This document shows positions 10,470 to 23,573 of a stretch of 64,000 bases of DNA, one piece after another. The DNA comes from Nepenthes gracilis. Lineage: Eukaryota; Streptophyta; Magnoliopsida; Caryophyllales; Nepenthaceae. Position 1 is the first letter of the stretch; each line of letters opens with the position of its first letter. Where the stretch lies: contig BSYO01000026.1 of assembly GCA_033239525.1 (NCBI GenBank), positions 9,038,371-9,102,370 of the forward strand, read 5' to 3'. The position numbers and the translations under genes were made by a program. The notes under the pieces are model-generated. The model did no database searches and was not told where the DNA came from. It worked only from the letters and a program-made list of their open reading frames with translations.

Positions 10470-13400
10470 TTAAATGACCGTGCCATCTCTTATTGTCGCC
10501 TTCTCAAGCATGACAGTGATCCCTGACCGAATGTAGAAACCTTCTTCGGGTCTATCAGCCTCCTCAACACCCTAACATGGTTAAAAGTTTGGCATTTTTT
10601 TTGAATCAAATGTGAATCTTCTCAAAAACCAGGCATTGTAAGTTGTAGGTATGCTTACATCTTTATTCTTGATGATCACGTCTTTTCCTATCATCGCGTT
10701 CTTGTCAATTATACAGTTCCTTCAAGGAAAACAATGAAAATTTTGTTTAAGTTTGAAAATTTTCTGTTAAATGGTGGTGGGGAGTTCACTTTTTGATTAA
10801 GATGTGTATAAAATACCTGATTTTTGTATTTCTCCCAACTCCAATTGGTACTTTCCCTTCAGCTAGAAGAGAAGCAATCTCAGATTCAGTTTGGTAGGAG
10901 TCTGCACCCAACATCAACGTATCCTGAAAGAAAACAAAAAATTGAATCAGATCAGCTTTGTTGAAGGAAATGGAAGGAATCTTCAAGTTCCTCGAGTACC
11001 ATGGGAGGAAAAAAAAAAGTGCCATTTACCTTCAGCTCAACACCAGAGTCTAAACGAGAGCGTTCGCCGACAATGGAATGCTCAATTGTACATTCTCTCA
11101 AGAAACATCCGTGAGAGATTATAGCATCTTTAATCTGCAAATTCCAACAAAGTCGTCACCACATTTGACATAGATCGCAAGCAAAAATTTTGATCACAAG
11201 CGCACGAGCATACCCGGCATCTATCCATTTTGGTTGGCGGTAAGAACCGGGGGGATGTGTAGAATGGTGTCTTAGGGTCATAGAATTCGAACTTGGGAAA
11301 CTGCATAGAAGATCAAAAATGTCATTCTGTGTGTTTGGTATCCTCCTATGTGTAAAACCAAGTATCTGTAAAGCTGAGTAGTTTACAAATATATTATCTT
11401 TTCTCAGTACATAGGAAAGCAATGGAAATCAAAACTGTGGACATCTCTAGTTATGTTTTATTTAAGTATATTTTTACAGTTTTCCATCCAAAACCTGATG
11501 AAGAATGTGAAAATCCTTGGAAACCTCTGACAAATCATATGGACCCCAAAGACAAGAAAACCATATTTCCACAGTTTTTCATCATTCAAACATAGCAAAA
11601 TATGTCTCATAACCTTTTATATTTTTCCTATCCAAAGCTTTGCACAATTTTACCTCTTCACAGTTTCCCACAGTTTTTTATACTAAAATTTAAACTGAAC
11701 AAAGCATATACCAGAAATGTTGACAGAGGATCTATATTTAATGCTCAAAGAGTTGATTCCTCCGGGATGAAGTTCCAACACTTTCTGAACAATTTAACCA
11801 ATTTGCAATTGAAAATGAAACTTTGTATTTTAAATAGCTTCCTTAACTATGATACAGCAGTATTAGAAAAAAAATTATTCAAACACTTCTTGAGGTGCTC
11901 TGGCTGGACTAAAAAGAACAGGAATCAAATAAACACGAAAAGAAACGAATTTGGATCCTTAATCATATAGCATTAACCTCTTCAGTTAGAGCCAAGTTGG
12001 CATCATAGAAGGATTTCAAAGTCCCAATATCCTCCCAGTAGTCTCTGAATAAATATGCCTGTCAAGACAAGAAACACAATCTTACATCAAGTAACATCAA
12101 TGAAAAAACCCAGCGAGTACACATCTCTACAGCTCTAAGAAGACTGATACTTCTGGCTAATCTGTCAGGCACCAAAACCAAGCCAACACTCTTCGACACA
12201 TGACAAAATATTTTATTATTTTTCTTTTTCACTTTGACACATTTTGAACAGGTTGGACACTTTTCTGATTTTCAGAAAAATTGGGTTATTAATATTAACT
12301 AGAAAATTACAGCCATTTTGTAATTTAGAAACAATTAAAAACCTAAGCCACCATTGTCATCTTTTCTTTATTTTGTGAGGGGTGTTGTTACACAAGTCTT
12401 CTATATTGGTTCACTACACAAAGTTTCTTCTTGTTAAATTTTTTGTACTAGGAAATCAGAAATATGCATTTTTATTACTAATTCAGTTTAAAGTAGAGTT
12501 GTTGATCAATTATATTATCATATTTACTATTACGAATTTTAGTTATTGTGTCATATTCTAACTTTTAGGAGAAAAAAGTGTCAGCATCTTGGTATTGTGT
12601 CATGTCAGTGTCCATTGCTTCTTAGTTGTGGCCTTGTGTAGGAAGATCATGTTTATGACATCATGCAATGAAAGAATCTGCACTCGCATTCACAAACCAA
12701 ATACTGATGTAGTAAATAAAACAGAATTGAGCACTAAGATTCAGCTACCTGAACATTATGCTCTTCCAGGGCACAAGGAATGATTTCAGAACCAAAGTCA
12801 TTGGCGGTGGGGCATGTCCATGTCAAAAGCTTAAGTAGAACATCCGTTTTAAATACATAGACCCCCATCGATGCAATGTACGGTACTTTCAATGCTTCTT
12901 CTCGAGATAACCCAAAAATTGTCGTATCTACTGGCTGCAGCAAGTTAAAATGAATTGTTATATCTATCAGAACCCAAGTCCAAATGAACAATGATTATGA
13001 CAGATCCAATCAAAGTTAAACAAGCTTCATTAAGTTGGAATAGCAGAGGAGCAAGCTCCAATGATTGTTTCTCGGATATGGTAAATAATAAGGAATAAAA
13101 AAAAAAAAAAAAAACCAATCAAAGTTAAACAAGTTTCATTTGAGTTGGAATAGCAAAGGAGCAAGCTGCAATGATTGTTTCTCATGTATGGTAAATAATA
13201 AGGAAAAAAAATACACAAAGCATACAAGATATGAGCAACAGAGGATCTCACCATGGATTTCAAGTCAGCACCCTTTGGCTTTTCACAGAACTGGGATACT
13301 CGCCCTCTTCGGTCTATTTTCATTAACCCAAAATCAGACGCCCGGCTGAGAGAAGAAGCATACGTCTCAGGCAGAGTCCAACAGTAATACAAATAACATA

Positions 13401-16400
13401 TCCATGAAAAAGAACATGTGCAACGGTTATCTACTTTCTGATTAGTCTTACAACTTCCCCAAGAACAAAGACAACCAATAAAATTCTACACAGAACACAC
13501 CAAGGGACAGATGATTATAGTATATAAGTGCAAAGTAACATATTAGCGAAAAGAAAATAAGACATCAGAAGGGAAATTTGGAAACGAAAGGTCACGTCTG
13601 TCACACCTCTCGCCCACAGGCACGCATGAAAGTGTAATATCAGCATTTCTATCAATGTGATTCTGCAAACATAATATGCAAAAGATAAGTCAACTCATGA
13701 AACAATCGAATTTATTCTATTCCACTGATCAAGCAATTGATTACCTGAACGAATTCCGTGTAATCCATTCGATAAAGATGATCCCCCGACAATATTAGTA
13801 TGTTCTCGATATCTTTATTTCTGGCATCCTACAGAAAAACAAAGGGATAAAAGATGTCTTCTAACATATCAAGTAGGAGCTTAGGGGACTGCTACAAATT
13901 TCTCAAATTCTAATCGATTATGCTTCGCTGCAATGAAAATAAAGAAATAGAACATCCCACCTCAAACAACCATATGAATTGCCTCACAGCATCAGCAGTT
14001 CCTTGGAACCACTTCCTCCCTGCTTCCCCAGGTGTTTGAGTTGCTGCTAAAACCTGTTTCACAAATGGGTTGAACTTTATTGTCACAAACTTGAGGTTTT
14101 TTCAAGTGAAACGTGAGTGTCATATACATTGTGAGGGTCAGCATTGCCGGAGCAAAAAGGTTGCTCCATTTTGACATAGAGGTTACAGGTTCAAACTATG
14201 TAAATAGTCTTTCTACATTGACCCCTGTCAGAGCCCAAAATGCAAAAAGTTTCATGTACCACACCATCCTTTATGAGTGCATATATGAACCAAATGCATG
14301 TATCATTTGCTTTCTCCAACCCAATCATAGCTGGCATGACAACCAAAAAATTACAGTCGTACCTCCACAAATCCATCTCCAAAACCAATGCCATTTCCAT
14401 GATATGTGCGGTGAATGTGACGATTTAGGGAGGCAGAATTGAACTGTGTCAATATAAATATCTTGTTTATGCCACTGTTGATGCAGTTACTCGTGGGGAT
14501 GTCAATAAGTCTGTAGCATCCTCCAACAGGGACCTACATAAAACCAACCGAATAACTCAATTTATTTTCTAGTAGTCCAAATCACAAATTCCAGCCAGCT
14601 TTGATATTGCCAGACAACTGTGCTTCCGTGGCCATCTTTTGGAAGGCAAATCTAAATGATTTATTTACTAACTTCTTGATCTTATTATAAAAATTAACTT
14701 GTTGAAAAGCTTACTTGAAAGAAGTGGGAATTTACCAAGTATTTATAAATGAAGTGTCCCAGGTGCAAACTTCCATATCATTAGGTTCAGAACAGGTCAG
14801 ATATTTGCAACACTACTCTTACTAAGTTTTTTTTTTCTTTTTATTTTTTTTTTCCAGGCAAGTACACTCATGCTAAGTTGGTGAGTCATTCTTAATGAAG
14901 ATTTTGTATACTTAACAAAAGATCACAACTGCTCATTTCCTTTAATTTTTAGCATTTTTATGTGATCTATACTTGGTTGCTTATTTTGGAGTTTCTACAT
15001 TATTATGTTTGATGATATTCAACTTATCAGCATCTTACAGTTTTGGTAAGGCCTATATCTCATTGGAGTTTCTTTAACGTTCAGGTACCCAAAAAAGAAG
15101 GCAATCAGTTCATAATAGGGCAACTTACATTCTTGTTAAGGTCCACATTTCCTTACGAAGTCATTGAAAATAAGGACGGCTCAGTGCAAAAGGCTCCAAG
15201 AAAGTGGGACTTGGAGAAATTGAATGTAAGCAGATTTACACCAGTAATACAAAGAGACTATTCCATAATTACAACCACTGACTTCACGTAACAATGCAGT
15301 GTGTTGAAGGTCACCCTTGTTTATTTGAAACAAAAAATAAAAATCAAATTTCCATCCTTTACCAATCAGATAGTCTTGTTAATCATATAAGAATGCTATC
15401 AGTGCCACAAACTAATTCTTGGAATTAAAATTGTTTACTTACAGCTGGTGTCGCTGTTCTGCTTGTGAGAGGAAAGAGTTGAGTCCCTGCACCTCCTCCT
15501 AATATAATCGAGGCCACATTTTTCGGGTCTGCAATTTGTCTCTCAAAGATTGGTGTTGGCCTGGTCTGAATTAAATCCCTAAGTAAGTCACAGAGTATGC
15601 TTCCAGAATAACATCACATTATCCAAAACAGAAATCATGAAACAACACAGATAAAACCTTCGAAGGATTGAATTGTTAGAAATAAACCGGTCTAATCATG
15701 CCATATAAAGACCGAATGCAGAATAAAATTGAGGATCGACTAACCTTTCGCCATTGAATCCATGCACACCGCTCTGTTTTTTGCAAAAATTATACACACT
15801 GATTTTGATTTTCTAAGCCTGTAATACCCCTTAGTGATGGTGTAATTTCGGAGTATTTGACTTCAAGACCAAAAACCAATTGCCCTCATATTTAAAGATA
15901 ATTTCCATCAAATTATCTGAAGGCCGATTACCATGGAGGTTGGGCAATCTGGTTATTAGAAAGACATGGACCATAATCGTTGGTCTTCATCTTAACTGTT
16001 TTCCTCTTGTTTATTTTTATTTATATATATATTTTTTTTGCGAAAACAGAGCAACCAACACGAATTTGTACCAATACTAAAAACACTATCAAGTGAACAT
16101 ACAATGCTTCCACCAAATCTAATGTCATTGCTTATGTATCAAACAAGTTATGTAAATAAAACCAAGAATCGTATCGTTAATCAGCAAAAAAAAAAAAATT
16201 CAATCCAAATTCAGAGTTACTGAGATATCAAAGGGCTTATCATATATACATTTAGTATCAAAGTCTAATCAACTTACTATTGTCTCAGTGACATTTTGTG
16301 AGGTCAGAACAGACAAAACAACTCCAGGCTTGACCTTCTCTGCCTTCTGATCAGTTCTCAAACTCATCGGCAACCCATTAATCCAGATATTGTCGTTCAA

Positions 16401-16508
16401 ACATCCTATTTTCTCACCGAAAAAACCACTTCCCCCATCTCTGACTCCTTTTTTCCCAGCTCTTGCCAAATGGGTATTGGCTATCAGTGTTGCACAACAA
16501 GAATCCAT
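10470..16508 (-). CDS. APL3-like: ADP-glucose pyrophosphorylase large subunit, plastidial (14 coding exons, 526 aa)
   Basis: The enzyme converts glucose-1-phosphate and ATP to ADP-glucose, the committed step of starch synthesis in plastids; large subunits tune the allosteric response of the heterotetramer. Exons (minus strand, 5' to 3'): 16508-16278, 15565-15443, 14533-14363, 14053-13961, 13828-13745, 13662-13607, 13345-13252, 12934-12749, 12058-11978, 11300-11214, 11134-11030, 10923-10817, 10719-10659, 10571-10470. They total 1581 nt with GT-AG borders and no frame break. MDSCC is chosen as start because it matches the family; an in-frame ATG lies upstream at 16583. Exon 1 is a Ser/Lys-rich transit-peptide region. 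[15 protein letters not shown] and [10 protein letters not shown] (D222) mark the nucleotidyltransferase domain; the C-terminal beta-helix ends [20 protein letters not shown]106 and T116 replace the Arg and Lys of catalytic subunits, so it is probably regulatory, as in APL3/APL4 and potato large subunit. Confidence 0.93.
14857..14904 (-). repeat. Inverted copy of the 48-bp repeat in AGPase intron 2, with poly(T)
   Basis: On the minus strand this matches the 48-bp unit duplicated at 16716-16811 with a few substitutions, and its CTTGCC end abuts an A-rich run (poly(T) on +, about 14828-14855). This is the pattern of a poly(A)-tailed retroposon 3' end inserted in the intron. Confidence 0.65.
15043..15291 (+). 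other. Unassigned ORF inside AGPase intron 2, opposite strand
   Basis: An 82-codon open frame on the + strand. Its middle ([20 protein letters not shown]) looks protein-like rather than random, and a splice-acceptor-like ACGTTCAG precedes GTACCC near 15085. I do not recognise a family. It may be a captured gene fragment or chance. No promoter or partner exon is visible. Confidence 0.2.
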
Positions 16509-16715
16509 CAGAGAAGACTCAAAGCTTTTACGATTGACCCAGTTGCAGGAAAACCCAGATGCTGATATGTTGTAAATTATCAAACCTAATAAAGTAAAAA
16601 CTCAAATCTAAGCAACCAGCATAGATCACATAGAAATACTAAAAATTTAGAGAAACGAAGACTTGTGAAGAATATGTCAAGCAACAAAATATTCTTTTCT
16701 TTTGGTAAGTACACA

Positions 16716-16811
16716 AAATCTTCATTAAGAATGATTCGCCAACTTAGTATGAGTATACTTGCCAAATCTTCATTAAGAATGATTCGCCAACTTAGTATGA
16801 GTATACTTGCC
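16716..16811 (+). repeat. Perfect 48-bp tandem duplication upstream of AGPase exon 1
   Basis: Two identical 48-bp units (16716-16763 and 16764-16811) are followed by C7 and an A-rich tail to about 16842. An inverted, diverged single copy is in intron 2 (14857-14904). The site is in the probable 5' leader or leader intron of the AGPase gene. Confidence 0.85.
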
Positions 16812-17104
16812 CCCCCCAAAAAAAAAAAAAAGAAAAAAAACTTAGGAAAATCAAAAGGCTTCGAAAAGCTCTTAACGAAAAAGACGTTCCTGACCAACCA
16901 TTCTCAGATACCAGAAGGTAAAATGTTGATTTGAAGATTTGAGCATCCACTTTTTGAGGTTTTGAGAGTGCTCATTGAAAATAGATGGAGCAGAAATACA
17001 AATTCAAATAGTGGAGCAATGTGCGTGAATGGTGGTGAAGGAGATGGTTACCTTTAATTGGCTTCTGTGAGCCGTCACGAGTATCACTCACCCCAACGTT
17101 AGGC

Positions 17105-17116
17105 CTTATTATATAC
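17105..17116 (-). promoter_or_regulatory. Candidate TATA box of the AGPase gene
   Basis: TATATAATAAGG on the minus strand, about 600 bp before the chosen start codon. A pyrimidine-rich leader follows (CATCTCCTTCACCACC near 17045). A leader intron is possible, so the transcription start is inferred only. Confidence 0.4.
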
Positions 17117-20100
17117 TACTAGAAAATTAATGTGAAGAATTTGCCCGCTTTTCTAGGCTGCTCCTCAGGCACTGTGAACGTAACAGCTGTTCTTATCGAG
17201 GCAATCAAAGGCAGGCACAATAAATTTAAAAATCTCCCCCCTTAGAAAAATTGTCTTACAGATGAGTAAGAAAGTTCAAATTTATAGACATATTTTTTAA
17301 AAAATATATATATATATATTTTTTTTATTTATTATGAATGATTTTTATTTTATAATTATAAAAATAATTTTTTTAATATAAAAATAGGTGATTATTAAAT
17401 TATACGACGATAATTTTATTAATTATTCTAATTATATAATATGAAAAAAATAACAAATATATTCTCAATTTTAATTTTATCATCATTTTTTTATTTTAAT
17501 ACAAACTATACTATATTTAAAAAAAATCTCTTCATTTATCATTATTATTATTATATTATAAAATTTAAAAAAAAAAAAAAGCTTTTATTTTTTCAATTCT
17601 TTTATAAATTTGGTTTGAGAGTATATGTTTGCTATTATATCACTCAAAATTTGATTGATTTAACATTATAAAATTTAATTTATTAAAAATGTTCTAGACA
17701 ATGAGTTAAAAAAACAAAGTTAATAATAAATTTTAATATTTTAAAAATTTGGTGAATATATTTGATATATTTAATAAATATATAAAATTACATTTTTATA
17801 CATTTACAGAAGACAAATTAAAAAGAGAATTTCTATTAGTGGCTTAATACGGGTGGCATGTGTAAGTAGTTGATTGTCAAATTTGAGATTTTGTCGTTAT
17901 CAGAGTCTGATTTTCTATTACGACGTTAATTATGATTTTGATTGACTAATCTTCGTTAAATATTACTGTAAATTGTATTTTAATGTGTGATTTGGATGGA
18001 TAATGACTTCCAATTAATAATCAAGATATTAAATTAAAAAATCACATTAAATAGATATTTATTTACCATAATGAAAGTCTTGTTTTACGAATTATAACAC
18101 GTCTCCATTATAAAATAAAAAATTAAGATATATTATAATTAATTTTAATCAAAATCTGAAAACAAAATATCTTATCAGATTGTTGGGTTTTTTAGCGCTT
18201 TCTTGTGAATAACTTAACAAACGTAAAATTATCGAAGGTTCACATAAAACTGGTACAATGATCGAAGTGTTCGCACGCGTAGAGAAGGGTCAAGAGGCAA
18301 GATCAAGTTAGGCGCTTGAGGGGAGCTTGATCGGATCTTGAGCGCCGATTTCAGATTGATGAAGGGTTGTTTGCGCTCATATCACACTCAAGCAGTGCAG
18401 AGATGCGGATTCTAGATTTGATGCACTCGCTATGCATTCGCCGAACACTCGAGCGTGAAATCTATGACTAATACACTCGATCCGTGCTGGCCGAACACTC
18501 GAGCGCCGGTACGTGATATAAAACGCGACCTTAAAAATATTTCAAGCGTGAATATAAACATTAAAAATAGCTAAATATTCAATTTAAACTAATAAAAATT
18601 GTAAATATTTAATAAAATAGATATACATGCAATAATATTTAAAAGGGGACAAGATGGTGATATATATATAACAAAGGAAAAGAAAGTCAAAAAATTTTAA
18701 AATTAGACTAAAAGATGTGCTTGGATATACTTATATTATATTAAAGATCTATTAGATCTTAATATGTATAGTTGCTAACGGCCTAAAAGAAAAATTTATC
18801 AAATGATTCGACCCATAAAAAATAGAGATTTAGTTGGCCCATATAACTCAAAGTTGGTATATAAACCTACTGATCATATTCGGACAATCTATCTCCTAAA
18901 TGAAGATGGAATTAACTCCAACTGATCGAAACAAATAGCTTCACTCTGTTATTTGGTTCAACAAATTCGATTATCAATTAAGAACCGCCGGTTGAATAGT
19001 ACTTTCTTATCTATCTGAACGGTTTCTTAAACGGTTAGTAAAAAAAATTAATTGTCAATTATTTCTATATAAACTCCTCCTTTCCAGAGGGGACAACGCT
19101 CAATAAGAAAAGCTAACAAAATATAATCTTAAAACATTTTAAGTGTATACTTTCTTTCATTAAAACGCTTTTTAATAAGTGTACCCCATAAAACCATTTT
19201 TACAAATATTTTTATTTTACACCATTTTTTTCATTAAAAAGATTGTTAATTTAAAGCGTTAAAAGATATACTAATTAGTGAGTCTCGTCAATTATTTGAC
19301 CGTATATTTATTATGTTGTATAAGATCTAGATTTGAAGTGTATGAAGATCGAACCCGCGTTGAACCTATCGAATAATTATTGACTCCCTAATTCATATAG
19401 GAATTCGAATATGATAATATATCAAATCTAATACGAAATAATTTCAAAGTCTCATTTATTTGTATTTTCCTCCTCTTCTATCTTTTTTTCCCCTTTTCAT
19501 GAGAAAAATAATTAAAATGAAGCGACGAAGTTTGAATACTAAAACCGGCACACAGGGTACTACATCAGGGGCCATTTTCAAATACATGTACGCAAGAGCG
19601 CCACTTGTACACACCTCATACATGTATGACTTAATTTGCCCAAAATTATGCACAGGTCCCCCTCATATGCACATTAAGTAACGAATTCCTACCACAAATA
19701 CGCAAATGCACTACACTTAAGCCTAATTAGGCATTGGACCTACTCTGTAAATATTAATTTTTTATAAAAATTTTATAATATAATTATTTTTTATATTTTT
19801 TAATACATATAACTTATAGCTTATAAACATAAATCAACAAATTGAATATTATAATTTATAATTCATTTTCCTATCTTTTTACATATATGTCACCAAAATA
19901 AACTAAACTGTTCTTAATAGCCTGACAATACAGTTCATAATGCTCATTTAAACTCATTTTATTTGCTTCTTGATCCTAATTGAAAAAATTAAAAAAAAAT
20001 CAGATAAATGAGCTAAATTTTAGCATGATTGAACCCATCTAAATTCGCGAGCATCTAATCAAGATTTATTTTAAAATTTATTTTTATTTTTACCCTCTCT

Positions 20101-20447
20101 TATAAAATCATTCTAAATACTCGGCTCGATTAATTTTTTTATAAAAATAATTAATAAACTTGCTGGTCATTTTCAAGAGAAAAAAAATAAAGAAAATATC
20201 TCGGGATGGATGGCGACATGCGTCAGCCGATGATGAACAACATGGCATGGCCCACACCAGACGGACGGTCGAGGTTGAACACAAGCTGCCATCTGATGTA
20301 GCCCAAGCTGACCAAGTGGCCGAGCACGAGGACCGTCGGTTGTGGTTATATGGGCCCCACGACAATCAATCACCGGTCCTTGTCCCAGATCGAGGGTCAG
20401 AAATCAATTCCGCATGTTGATTGTTCCATTAATTTTCTTAAAATTTA

Positions 20448-20553
20448 AATTATTTATTTTTAAATAAACAATCATAATTTAATAATTAATTTTAATTAAT
20501 TTTTAATTTTTAAAATAAATAAATTATAATTATTTATTTAAAAATAAATAATT
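20448..20553. repeat. AT-rich hairpin (MITE-like inverted repeat)
   Basis: Arms at 20448-20480 and 20521-20553 (33 bp each) are inverted copies with about three mismatches around a 40-bp AT-rich loop. No target duplication was identified, so it could be a MITE remnant or simple AT palindrome. Confidence 0.45.
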
Positions 20554-21756
20554 ATAATTTTTTTTAAAAATAACCTTTATTTTTTTTAAGGAGTGGAGCC
20601 CCTTAATCCTTGCCCCCCAATAGTCGATTGTCCCGTTGCGCAAAGCTGCTGCCCCCAACTGTTTCTACTTGTTATCATACTTCTGTGTACTTGGCCAAGC
20701 TTGCCGCCAAGGTTTTTGGAGAATTCATTCATTATTTGTAAAATTAATAAATTATTAAAAAATAAGTAATTATTTGTCAGATACAAATTAAAATAGATAA
20801 AATATAATAATTTTATTATATTAAAATTAAAATTAAAACAAATTCGACCAGATCTATATAAGGTAAAAAAACTGGTTTCATTTATAGTCTAAAAGCCAAG
20901 CCTCACCTACCAATAATGATAAGACTTAGTTCTTGACTAAATCAACCCTATCAATTACCCACACTTGCGTTAGAGGTCAATCCATTGTTTTCGACCAAAT
21001 AGCGGTGGGCGAAAGCTCGAGCAAGGTGGATAAGGGAGCCCATATGCCTGGGTGGGCAGCAACTCCGACCCTGTGCGCGATCGTTCATAAAATGGCAAGC
21101 AAGGCAAAATCAAATGAGTTGTTGCAAATGATCAATTCATAAAGAAAGAACAAAGTGCAACCCAACAAATCTTCACATGGCATGCCCTTGTCTTGCGTTT
21201 TGGGAGATGACTAAGCAAGATTTCATTGGCTTTTAGCAATTTACTTAAAAATCCATATTTATAAACTTTATATAATGTTTTTGTGGTAATTAAGAATCTC
21301 AGCTCTTATTATATGGGCTGGGTTAAACTTTAGGTAAATGGTGAGAAGATTGTATACGATATAAGTCTAAATATGTAATAATAGAAGTTGAATTCTGACC
21401 ATCCACAAAAATGCTTTGTCCCGAGTCGCTATTGCAAATTGTGGTGAATGGCATGAGTTTTTTCACAACCTTATAGGGGGTAATGTTATTTATTTGATGT
21501 TTTTAAAGTTCTACAATGTACAAATATCTGTGTAACCTTTAAGAGAAGATTAATTTTAAAAGGCCAATTTTCAATTGCTTTCATATTATTTTAAATGGGT
21601 AATGTTAGATTAATATGATTCATTTATTCTGATCATTGGTATGCAAATATACCATATCGGTATAGAAAAAATACGTCATAGTCTAACACGGCATGTGGCT
21701 CATTTGTGCTAGATTGGGCATGCCTTTGGACTATGCCATGTCAGGCATGGCAGTAC

Positions 21757-21816
<60 letters not shown>
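21757..21816. repeat. (CA)n(TA)n compound microsatellite
   Basis: About 20 CA units run straight into about 10 TA units, followed by AT-rich DNA up to element 2. Confidence 0.9.
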
Positions 21817-21817
<1 letters not shown>

Positions 21818-22022
21818 TATAAAATATTATAAAAATATATATTATATATTATTTATTTTATTATATATTTTTAATATTATAATTTATAAAAGTAAAAAAA
21901 TACATCTAATAATAATTTTTTTATTTTTAAGCTCAATTTATATTTTTACTATCGTTATTTTTAGATTCATCCTCTTTACTAAAATTCAAAATGTTCAAAT
22001 TTCTAATACTATCTTTTATATT

Positions 22023-23112
22023 TGATGCGTACCTGGATCCGATTTCGAACAGATTCGGGTTCGCTTAATCGTTTGGATCTGGCTCCATTTACTGAGTTTG
22101 GACCCTACATACCACTACAGCAAACAAGAGGTTAGGTATCAGTGGGATGTTGTCCCACCGAAGACACTTCGATACTCAAGTTTGTAATAAGCTTTCGAAT
22201 TGCAATAAGGTAAACAGAAAAGTAAGTTGAGATAGAGAGGGAGATTGAGGTTGGCAGGAGTGTTTGCCTTTAGATGTAAGAGACGTTCTCGTGACTCGTT
22301 GAGGGTATAGTTTCTCGGCTCAATGCTCACGAGGAACAAGTGAAAAACTATATCCTGTAAGCGTGGAAGCTTAAGAGGACGGATCTCAAAGAGTGGATGA
22401 AGTCTCTGTAATCTAAAGGCTTGGAGTGGGATTATCGTAGTAAGTGATTGCTTGCTTAGGGATGAGCGTTAGTATGCTCAAGGATTTATCCGTCGTAGTA
22501 CTTTGTTGTCTTTTGTTCATCTCTGTGTTTGTATCCCCCCAGAGTGGAGACTCTATGGGGCTATATAGACGGTGGGGAGGGCGACCTTTCTTGGCCAAGA
22601 AGGCATGATCCCTACATCGTGTTGGGTGGCCTTCCTTAAGCAAGTTGGCTTGACTAGTGCATTCTACTGGGATCGTTTCATTTCTGAGCGGGTAACGGTT
22701 CTCTAGATTATTTGCCTTCCTTATGTGCTTTTGTTACCGTTAGATTTCATTGTAGGTAAGAAGAGAGAATCTGGTGCCTTTCTCATGGGAAGGGTGTCGG
22801 ATCTGTTGATGCATTCTTTAGTGGAGATTGGTTTCAAGGAAGGCATGAAATCAGAGAAAGGGATTGTTACTTGTCATGTACGGAAACATTTGCCAAACTA
22901 GACCTTGCCCATATTAGGTTTTTATCTTTTCACGACCTACTACTACAATGCTTCCGGTCAACAGAAATGTTGACCGTCTTGAGGGAGCGTGTTGGCTGCC
23001 CAGTTGGCCCTTCAAACGATCAACGCCAACATTGACCGTCCAAATACGTGTTTGGACTTTTCTGGATTTTGGGTCGTTTTTTTATTGGGCCTGCCTACTA
23101 TGGGCTTACCCA
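22023..23112 (-). repeat. 3' LTR of element 2
   Basis: On the + strand it starts TGATGCGTACCTGGATCC and ends GGGCTTACCCA. It is alignable throughout with 34568-35656 but with scattered substitutions and small indels, so the insertion is not recent. It contains GGTCAAC/GTTGACC (W-box type) pairs near 22955-23040. Confidence 0.9.
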
Positions 23113-23125
23113 TCTCTAGCCTCCC
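23113..23125 (-). other. Polypurine tract of element 2
   Basis: On the minus strand GGGAGGCTAGAGA directly precedes the LTR start (TGGGTAAGCCC). Upstream CCACCGGCAT is shared with element 1. Confidence 0.65.
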
Positions 23126-23474
23126 ATGCCGGTGGTTTGGATTCTGGCCTCCGGCATGTTCATGATTGGATGCATTTGTCTTTTACTGATGGTGACGGAG
23201 CCGTTGCCCGTCTGAAGAGAAGCCTCGAGTACTTCCAAAATATTGATCGGATTTATTGACCGTTTTTAAAAAATTTTCGGGCAACTTGGAGAAAGAACCG
23301 TTGGCCATTAGCCGTCCTGTCAGAAAAAGTGTGCCACGTACCTTCATGTGGTATGCTTAGGATCCTGGTATTTAATGAGCCGGAGGATCTGATTCGACGG
23401 CTCCCTTTTTGGAAGCGACACGTAGCAGTAATGATGGCGCATGCTTTCGAGGCGGTTTTGTATTCATACTGGCC

Positions 23475-23480
23475 TTTAAA
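23475..23480 (+). promoter_or_regulatory. TATA-like box of the element 2 antisense gene
   Basis: GGCCTTTAAATCGCC, with TTTAAA at 23475-23480, lies about 95 bp before the ATG at 23574. Position and core match the TATTTAAA boxes of the antisense genes in elements 1 and 3. Confidence 0.5.
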
Positions 23481-23573
23481 TCGCCTATTCGTTTCACTTT
23501 GAATTACGCCTCTCTTTGTTTCTTCGTCTTCCTTAACCCGTAGAAAAGAAAAACCCTAGTTGATTTTCTGACT

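Larger units (their letters stand above)
17123..22022. other. AT-rich intergenic region
   Basis: No credible gene. Contents are poly(A)/poly(T) runs, a short segment near 18250-18540 with two copies of GCCGAACACTCGAGCG, an AT hairpin (20448-20553) and a microsatellite (21757-21816). A TATATAAACTCC box near 19065 with upstream sequence from about 18770 might be an unbounded LTR remnant. Open frames here are short and low-complexity. Confidence 0.6.

Noticed and set aside
13030..13392. 120-codon minus-strand ORF over AGPase exon 7
   Set aside because: It includes the true exon 13252-13345 in frame but extends through both splice sites; the spliced model is supported by neighbouring exons.
14191..14400. 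Minus-strand ORF of 69 codons near AGPase exon 3
   Set aside because: It partly overlaps exon 3 in another frame and runs into the intron; a shadow of the true exon 14363-14533.
18250..18540. CG-containing segment with repeated GCCGAACACTCGAGCG, considered as a gene exon
   Set aside because: No open frame or splice pattern; only two repeat copies, and no protein similarity noticed.
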